Below are positions 55,131 to 64,000 of a stretch of 64,000 nucleotides of DNA, piece by piece. This stretch comes from Tubiluchus corallicola (taxonomy: Eukaryota; Priapulida; Priapulimorpha; Priapulimorphida; Tubiluchidae): assembly GCA_030141605.1 (NCBI GenBank), contig JAQGDQ010000007.1, forward strand, positions 1,537,173 to 1,601,172, given 5' to 3'. Made by a program: the position numbers and the translations under genes. Below the pieces are notes generated by a model. That model made no database searches. It worked only from the letters and a program-made list of their open reading frames with translations, and had not been told where the DNA came from. Position 1 is the stretch's first letter, and each line of letters starts with the position of its first letter.

Positions 55131-58100
55131 TGAACATTTTGAATTATTAAGAAAATTATTCTCCAAATTCACACGTCTTTCATATAAGCAAGTGTAAAGT
55201 AAAGAAATATAACTGTAACGTAATATAAATATGTATGTAATATAAGATTTTTGGGCTATATATTTAAACTTTCTTTCTTCCTTAGGAGAAAGTAATTTTA
55301 ATTAAATGTACAAAATGGTTCAATTGAATGTAAACACGATTATTTTGGATCACATGTCAAAAATTTTAGTACTTACTGTTGTATTTTCATATGTGGAATT
55401 TTCACTTCATTTTCATTTGTTTTTGAATCAACTAAAATTTTTGCTTTCCAAAACATAAACAACTTTTTTGCGACTTCATACAAACAGCTATGACGTTGCT
55501 TTATTTACAATAGTAACGTTGTGATTTCACTACAATATTTCACTCAGTACTTCTCTGTTCATACTGCCGGATATTTGTAACAAAACGTCTGTGTGATTTT
55601 CAGATATATACTTGTTACACAATAAACAACAACTGAAATTATTAAACATCATTTAACATGGAGCGGGGCAAGGTCATGGGAGCCTTACTGAAGCTAGCCT
55701 ATAGCTTGCCCAAAGTAGTTTGATGGTAGTTAATCGCTGACTAGATGCAGGGTGGTCTAAGTTACCGAATATGTTTCTGGCATACTGGTGAATATATAAT
55801 GATTTAAGATACTTTCCAATCATGTTAGTGTCAGTAGCATCATTAACATATTTTATTATCCCAGCAACCTCATTCGCGGCAGCAATTGCAATTCATTATC
55901 TACTCACCGTGTGAGGAAAGATTCAATCAGCTACTTGTTTTAGGGTTGTTACCCGTAACATAACCTAGAAAGCAGTTTGCACACTCCCTGTAACATGATC
56001 AGAATCGTAAAGTGCCCCGGCATGCGGAGCTCTTTGGGAAGCCATGGGATTCAACAGCACTTGGGGAAGCCAGCTTATAAAGAGTATTAAGGAAGCCAAG
56101 TTAGGACGACGCATATTGTACATAAAATTTATTATCGATGAGTTTACATAATACAGTGGCTATGTTCGCAGTGTACAATTATCATTTTAAGCATAACAAG
56201 TAGCGTGATAAAGATTTTTTAATGAAAAATAATTAGAAAGAAGCTCAAAATATTTTTTACATTATTCTGGTAAGAACTAGGAACTTTATTAGCGAATCCA
56301 TGGATTTGCAAAGAATGATTAATGAGTTATTCTCGCTATGCATGTGAAACATCAAATTATAATTAATATGCTAAGTTTAAAGCCACACCATATACGACAT
56401 AATTAATACTTTCATCTGTACTGTCTCTGTGAAACGCCCTGCACTCGGACAGTAACGATTTGTGAAGCTTAAGCTACATGCTTGTTCAAAGAAAACACAT
56501 AAGAAAGATGGTATCATTGGATAATCGTTCTTAAACACCTAGGGATGACTTCGAGATACATGAAATATCTAAAGCTGATGCATCGCGTCTTATACAGGAT
56601 GTAACTTTGTTATAATCAGAATTGTGCCAAGAAGCAGGTTGGGTTCGATCATTTTTCTGGCACTAGCTAAATATGTAGCTATATATAGTATACATCTTGT
56701 TTCTTTAGTCACGTGGATGTAAAATTCCTAGTTTCACAAAAAAAAAATGTGCCTAAAACGTATACAGTCAGCTCCAAAAACCATACTTACTCAAATTTAA
56801 GTAGCACATCCCAATGTTTCCTATTCATGTATTTTGCACAAAACACGATCGGCTGTGCGGAATTTTAAAATTAAGCTGAAACTGTTTAATAATAGACTCC
56901 CAGCTCGTTAGAACACACTCTGTGGTTAAAATGACAACCCTTTGTTTACACAGGGCTTTCCAGCAACACTCTTCCAACATCGATCAGTGGAGGTTTACAC
57001 TCATTTCCAGCTTTGAAAGCGTCCTGTCATAAAATCACTAATCATTGTTTGCCAATTGTCCGTGCATATTGCTAAGCAGAGAGATGAATAGTTAGCATAT
57101 GACAGGATCCCAGCGCTATATCTCTATTACCATAATTATCAGCAAGAGCCTGTACAGATAGTACCATATAGCCTTTGTCTACACCGCACCGACTAACGCA
57201 TCTTTCCTTTTATGGACAAGACTGGCGGATAAAATCCATAGAAGTTGTCTTTGCTTCAAACAGAAAGCATGCTTGTACCACACGTATTTGTACAAATTTC
57301 TCTGAGCACAATGCAAACACGCACGGTGCATGGTATAAGCAGGCATGAGAAGATATAATATAAGACTACTACAGCATCAATATAAATTATCACAACTATC
57401 AATGTAATATGTAATTACAATACTTATACACTCAAACCAGTTATCGTTAACTTATTTAATGAGAATCATTTAATGTTTTCTAAACCAGAGAAAATATAAA
57501 TCACCTAAATAATGACCAACAAAATACAAGTTTTGGCACATTCTCATCTCATGACTGGCAATCTTCTGTGATACTTAGTTAAATACTAATTACCTAGCTA
57601 ACTATAGCTATCTTCTTGTAGTTACAACTGCCGTAACCTCACAATCTGTAATCTTAGAAAGTCTCATTAATGCCACATAGTGTAACCAAGTGAATGAATG
57701 GCCTGCCTTGAGAACAATAGAGTTTATTATGAATTAAACAACCTGAGAGAATTTGAGGAAGCGAACCTAAAAGTTATAACTTTAACGGAGGCCTATATTA
57801 CTTGATGTCACAAGCATAAATATTGGTTAATTTTTATCAATTAGAACACTCCAGTGAATTCATCATAATTGCACATAAATGTGACACATGGATGTTTGGT
57901 GATTTTTGCGAAAGTGAAAATCTGAGCATGTGAGAACTGTTGCAGATACGGCGTACAATAAACGTCTGAAAGTATCTTATAAATTATCTTCGCTGAGTAA
58001 AGTATTTGCAGCTTTTATCAAGCTCATCCATTATGTCCCATTAGATCTCAAATCCTAAGCGCTTTCTTTACAAAGATAAACAATAAATGGCAATCGTCAA

Positions 58101-61100
58101 TAATAAATACACACGAGACTGATCAACTTTGTTCATCGGTTCATTATTTATTATTAAGCAAAAATCGTTTTCAGTGAAAATAAGCGGTAACGAAAATGGT
58201 ACTGTGTTATAAGAACTGACGAAAGTGGCTAAAACACTGTTTTTTCCGCACGCTGTAAACCCGTTAAAATATTTAAAGAATTTACAAAATGTAGCTACAT
58301 GTTTCAGATTCAACAGATTTTGGTACAAAATTTTAAGCAGTTCTTGTATTTGCAAAATCACTACCCTCTATACAATAACTATTTTCAGATAATAGGTCAA
58401 CGTATTTGGAGATGCGTAAGTATGAGATTGCTGCAGGCTGCAAGAGCACTACTGACTTTGTTAAGGAGCTATAAATGATTTTTATCGGCACTCCCAAGTG
58501 CTCTAGGAGCACTCTTGCCTCTTCCACCATGCATTTACACCTGCTTCTACAACCCAAACATTGCGAAATTCTTTCATCATCTATGCACTTGACAGGCTGG
58601 ATGGCTTCATAAAGAAAGATAATTGGTTATTACACCCCCTCCTGTGACCTTGGGAAGGTTGTATAACGCCGATGTTACATCGGAAGTCCTCTGCCTATGA
58701 TTTACTATACGGGTCAGACTGACCAAGCAGCGTACAATGGAACTGTACAAGTAAGTGGGTATAATAACTGACATTTGTGCATTAATCTACGAAGCTAATG
58801 AACAGCAGAATCGATTTTGCGCGCAGGTTTTCTACGAGAAATGCATTCATTTTATGCAATAATCGCTCAAAGCACGTAAAGTCATTATATTGGTTTTTTG
58901 GAAGAAAAAATATAAGATGGTAAGGCAAAATAACTCTGCACACATGAAGAAGAAGTTAAAGCAAACTTTTTTCAGAAGCTTCGTAATTTGCATTAATAAA
59001 CCGAGCGTGGGGAGCCTGTGCAGCACAACGTAAAGCTACTGCCGTCTGTGAAGGAAATCTGCTTTATTTTTTATTTTCTAAATTGAATATTGGCAGATGC
59101 AGATACGTATGAAAAATATCTGAGCAGTGAGCATGTTATCCATTTTACATAATGCTGGAAGCTCAAGGTATGCGACTCGTTATGATATTCAACCAAATTA
59201 TCAAGTGCCTGAAGTCCCAATCCACCAAAATCCAAAAACAGAATACAGTGTCACGTTACTTGTTTTTTTTTGCTTCTACCAAAAGCATCTTCAAATTGAA
59301 AGCGTTAATTTAATACAAAGGCATTTGCATACAAAAGAATTTGAGACGCAGGACAGATCGCCTGGGGGTAACAGGAATTGTTTATCTTCCCCTCATTATG
59401 TTGCCCTCTTGCTAAATGCATTGCATTGCCCCACGCCAGGCTCTTTATTTGTACTATAAACATTCATCCCACAATTTAACCGTCCTTAGGCCAAATTAGA
59501 CGCTTTCGTGTGGAAAGTTGATCAATGGTTATACTACGGGGATCCACAGTTAGCATTATTTCTGCTCGTATCTGCTGGACGAAGTTAGATAGAGCTGTAC
59601 ATTGCCACAACAAAGAGACTGACAGATAAGAACAGCACTGCTGCTCCACGTAAACAAGAATAGGGAAGCCCTGCACTTCTGTTAATTTTGTCCCTGGCAG
59701 TCAATACTCACAAAAAAATTTGTAATCGTTACAGAAATCAGATATTTAAGGAGACGGTACAAGTTTTTAAACGAAGTTAGTTGTGAAGTTTTTAGGGAAC
59801 TTATCTGAACCTTACGTAAAATACGTGAACTGTACTAAAGTCTTTATGCCCTTCAGTGGTGTCCATAACTGACACCATCGGAATAGTGACTTGTTACTGG
59901 CTTGAATGTGGCCTTAATTAAGAACAAAATGGCGCATCATTTCTTCATTACTTAACAGTCAACCAACTGTATGTGGCTATACTTTTTGCACCATCTGATT
60001 GGAAAATAATTAAGCACAGGTTAAAACAACGCGGTATATTATGACTCATAGACTAAAGAATTCCACGGTTACAAAAGAGGCAGAGCCTAAGTTACTCCAT
60101 TATCTCACCTATCGCTTTACTTTTAAGTAGCTTAGACTAGATTTAATTTAGATACCGTTCTTCTGACTCAGTCAAGCTTAAGTATTGGCAAACAATACAA
60201 CCATGTGTGTATCTCGCCTAAATAATCGTAATCCAATTGTTTCTGTGTGATTGCCATAACTGCATTTAGCTGCTAATATGTACTTGATTAGCCCTTATTA
60301 TCATCGCCACCATGTGGCTACCTATAATGACTACATTAACACTGTGTATGACATTCAGACATTTTAGGTCTAGATTCAACGCAATGTGTCACCATTCAAC
60401 ATAACCGAAAATTTAGTTTCCAAAATGGTAATTAGGCAAGTCTTTTTCACTGCTAAGTTAAACATTGCTTTTAAGAAAGAATGACAGAAAGGTAAATATA
60501 ATAAAATGCATCGTAACTATTTATTTCATATAATAACTATAACTCGGACGCGAACCTCTGAATTTTCTATAGACGACCTCGTCACTTGTCTTTATAATTT
60601 GTGTGTTTAATTCAATTATTCAATTAGCTCATTTCTCTTGATTTTCTCACACCTAAGGTTTTTCTGTTTCAATATGTTGACAGAACTTTTTGTAAACTAA
60701 CTGTGTCAGCTGTTTTACATTAGCTTAAAAGTTATCTTTATAAACGTTTTCAAAAATAAAAATAAAGTACGTTAGCTAGTATTCAACATTCATCAGTGAA
60801 TGTATAGGCTCTCACACATTAACAATTTAAAGTCAAACACGATGTTGGAATAAAATTGCTAAAACATGTCAAAAACAACTTAATAACTGGTTCATATAAT
60901 ATAATGGCATGCACGTACAAAAAATGCATAAAATAATATTCTTTCATATTTTCTTAACGCAATGCAAAGTGCAAGTTATTGGTAAAAAAAACTGCAAAAT
61001 CGAACTGCATTTTATATATTAATCTGCTTGATCCGTATATCATACATTGCAAGACGTAGCATCTTGACGATGCAATACTCGTGCATGAATTAATAACAGA

Positions 61101-61194
61101 CTAAACTAGGCTTACCACAACAATGAGATTGCCTTCATCGTATAAAATTCCACGGAGATATCAAAGTCTTACGTAAATTAGTTTCCCGCTTTTC
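55131..61194. other. gene-poor intergenic DNA
   Basis: About 6 kb of AT-rich sequence without a supported exon, RNA gene or tandem repeat. Isolated open frames of 60-110 codons occur at about the rate expected by chance. It could be intron of an unseen gene. Confidence 0.45.
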
Positions 61195-61440
61195 TCAGCA
61201 TGTTTACGCTACCCAATGCGCACTCTAGTACATGTACCACATCTATAGTCACATAGTATAGTTGCAACCATCTACGTCACCGGTGAAGATCAATCGCCTC
61301 TCTCAGCTCACAGCATCAATCACAGTGATTCCCGCTTCGTGCACCTTGGCTACGCAGATCGTTATTAGCTGCGCACGTTCTCACCGGCTAGGGGCACTTA
61401 CTGACATCCTTATTACGGGCAGCGGCAGCTTCGAATCTTA
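61195..61440 (-). other. GC/CpG-richer island with possible mini first exon
   Basis: A 250-base patch with several CpG (GCGCAC, ACGTCACCGG, GCGCACGTTC, ACGGGCAGCGG) stands out from AT-rich neighbours. On the minus strand, ATG TCA (61402-61407) is followed directly by GTAAGT, echoing the PSMB3 start. It could be the promoter and first exon of a gene whose other exons were not found. Inference only. Confidence 0.25.
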
Positions 61441-63450
61441 GACATAAAGTACCAGTAAACTTTAGAATCTTTAGGAAAGCAAAAGGTGGTAAAATGAAAT
61501 GTGTACTTTAATAAAGTACAACATAACATAATTTTGAGGTTACGTAATCAAGCGTAATCACTCATTTTTGGTGCTTAACTAGAAAATCAGAACCTGCTGC
61601 ATATCAACATAATTATTCAGCCTCACACATACGACATACACCACAAAACGCCTATTTCTGGATTTGTACTACAGAAGGAAAATAATTTTAACACACCACA
61701 GTCAAACAATTTTTATGCAAGCCAACTTGCCTACCTTGTATTATAAAGTATGTGTATATTATGTATATGTCTCATGTAATAAACTTCTGTGCTTATTTAA
61801 TGCTGTTGTATTGTTCTTCTACATATGTCATTCTACTGTATATACCAATAAATAAATTCTATATTTATTCTATATTATGCAGTTATTAGAATCATTTTCT
61901 TGCCACTGCATACATATCAAACACAACGTAGACTTTTCAAACAATTCTACATTGAATTAGCCATTTATTTATCAAATTAATGTCAATGATACAGAACAGA
62001 GCTGTAAAACATTGTGTGTCGTACACACTAATACATTATGCATGCCAAAAATAACAAATGGTTTACAGACGCCAACTCTGCACGCTATGAATTCTAGGAC
62101 CAGCAGCTGCTGTCGTAACAATAGACGCCATAGAGAATTCTCGTAGGAAAGTTATAATCAAACAAAACTAAAAAGAACCGGATACCATGTAGTACATTTC
62201 CTGATACTGACAATTATTCTCCTGACAATCTGATATGCACACTTCATAATAGAAACAAAAAATATGTTGAGTAATTATGATGATTTCTTATTATGCAAAT
62301 TAAATTTACATAATAGTAAATACATGTACTATAGTAATATTAATAATACTAATAGGTATTAGTATTACCTACTGCTGATAATAAAGATAACATTAAAATA
62401 ATTTAATTACAGTCCCTGATAAATCTGCAACAGCAAAAGCGAGTATAATTTTCATAATAAACTCTTAGCAACAGTGTTGGTCCAAGACTATCTTCACTGA
62501 AAAGCACTGCTGGGACTAAAACTGGCTTTTTATTTTGACTGCCTAACTTGGCGTCGCTTAGAGCTGCATTCAATCATATGAAAAAATAAGCCCTGATCGA
62601 CGCGGCTGAGCACAAAGGCATCGGCATGGACGCGTGGCAGACTTAATGAGGCATTCAAGCAAGCCTTACCAAACTTGGTGAATTCATTGTTTGGTGGATT
62701 ATTGAGGAACCACATAAGCTCATTTATGCCTTTGTCATATTTATATCAGGCCTATGGAGTAAAATTATTCATAAATTATTTACTGGCGTACTTCGAAACA
62801 AAGCTGCCAGCATTTTATTATTGCACTAGAAAATTAGATAAAATATAATACGCTGCTAGTTAAAATATTATTTAGCAGAACAAATATATATGTTATTTTA
62901 CAAAAACTAATCACTTCAGGTCGTTGTGTGATTTTAATCATATTAGTTGTAGTTTAAATGGTTGTGCAACAAGTCATAGAGTCAAAAATTCAATTTTCCT
63001 AAAACTGTGCGATAAATGGAAAATTAACACGTATCACGAAATTGTTGTTTATTTGTTTATTTATGGACCATGAAGCTATCAGCCTGTTATCATCAATGTT
63101 ATGTTTTAATTAAAACTGTAGAGTTAATCATAAAGAGTTCATAGCGCTTGCAAAAAATATAAAATCTTGCAATCGTTATTGATTTTAATTTAATTAATTT
63201 TTTTATTTTATTTTTTTGAAATAACACTTGCATTACAGTAGCCAAGACTTCCCTGTACTGCGCCGCTTCAAGGGGATCTAAGCCAACTCTCCCCATCTCC
63301 AAAATTTGGTTTCATGGATCTGCGCCTCACCGTGGCGCCATCTGTAATTTTAATCTTAAAAGATTCTGCATATAGCAGAATCTTATTGGAAATCAACTGT
63401 TTACTATTTCCTTAATTTTGAAATCTTAATTTTTAAAACTAAAACAGCTA
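61441..63450. other. no gene seen
   Basis: AT-rich sequence with a slightly GC-richer frame at 62530-62715 (minus) that ends in RRQVRQSK. It has no recognised domain and no splice support. Confidence 0.45.
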
Positions 63451-64000
63451 GAGTCACGAAACTTGCAGGGTAGACACCTGAGGATGGAGGACTATCACTA
63501 GTATAGTGATCGGTGACCTCGGATCAAAGGGTCACGGACGCTGGACATCGGACAGTTTTCCTTTGTCGCTCAATTCCTTGAGTTAAATTCAAAATTTTTT
63601 TCACAGATATTTAGGTCCTGTCGGTGCACTAAGTATTTTTCGGAAATTGGAGTCTAGGAAAGTTCTGAATTAGGAGCCAAAATGTGAAATCGTTTTGTCG
63701 ATCAACTCCTCTTACAGTATTGGACTAGGAGTCAATATTTATACATGCGTGGCTAGGCAGGAGGAGGGAATAGATGTGCATATAGTTCGAAAAGGATTTT
63801 CCAAAAGCGGGCGTGATCTAGTCACGTGACATGGGCGAAAGTATTAACATGTGGCCTAGTTAACTCCATAAGACCTTGAATTACGAAACTTGCAGGGTAG
63901 GCGCTTAATATAGGTAGGCAGAAAACAGTGCAAGAATGGCGAATTCTAGGACAAAGATCACAGGGGCAGGACCCAAAATGTGAAAATTAGGGCAAATGAC
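63451..64000 (+). repeat. direct repeat, period about 427 bases, runs off right edge
   Basis: ACGAAACTTGCAGGGTAG occurs at 63456 and again at 63883, and CCAAAATGTGAAA follows each at about 63678 and 63974. A related copy is at 2556. This could be two tandem units of a dispersed repeat or the start of a satellite array continuing to the right. Confidence 0.55.

Noticed and set aside
58333-58557. 74-codon minus-strand frame with a CRSRCKC start
   Set aside because: No acceptor or donor fits, no family is recognised and the flanks are plain intergenic DNA.
59127-59676. Frames of 66 and 110 codons on opposite strands
   Set aside because: No recognisable domain, composition as the surroundings, no supporting splice sites.

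Overview
This is AT-rich nuclear DNA from an animal, most likely a bilaterian invertebrate. The genes are split by GT-AG introns of about 0.1-3 kb, intergenic space is wide, and there are many microsatellites and small DNA transposons. All four spliced genes have clear animal orthologues. The phylum cannot be fixed from the sequence alone. Nothing looks bacterial, and there is no CRISPR array, operon or integrated virus.

Layout from left to right. Positions 1-5746 (minus): the 5' two-thirds of the nucleotide-binding half of a white-type ABCG half-transporter, eight exons, running off the left edge. 5747-12109: gene-poor, with a compound GATA-type microsatellite and a transposon copy. 12110-16664 (minus): a complete proteasome beta-3 gene (PSMB3, 205 aa), whose first coding exon is only the ATG. 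19822-26333 (plus): a complete MOB4/phocein gene (230 aa), whose promoter and first exon lie between two long inverted-repeat arms. 28405-43678 (plus): a complete cyclic-nucleotide-gated channel beta-type subunit (20 coding exons, 1061 aa). 44929-46734 (minus): a leucine-rich-repeat single-pass membrane protein with an uninterrupted coding region, convergent with the channel gene. 47699-47771 (plus): a TATA box followed by a four-codon mini-exon, possibly starting an unidentified gene. 48761-64000: gene-poor, with two inverted copies of one MITE, SINE-like pieces, a GC-richer island with a possible first exon near 61.4 kb, and a tandem duplication at the right edge.

The genes do not form a pathway; they are ordinary neighbours. 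I rebuilt the exon chains by hand from splice sites and reading phase. All four spliced chains keep phase throughout; PSMB3, MOB4 and the channel run from start to stop, and the transporter chain stays open to the left edge.

The most interesting non-genic signals are: (i) the inverted-repeat bracket around MOB4 exon 1, with two short hairpins inside it; (ii) a TTAA-flanked non-autonomous transposon family with four copies here; (iii) a second TTAA-flanked MITE present as a head-to-head pair; (iv) a complete pogo/Tigger-like MITE with TA target duplication in a channel intron; (v) a roughly 1 kb segment edged by degenerate AAGTC/GAGTC pentamers. I see no convincing new multi-gene system.
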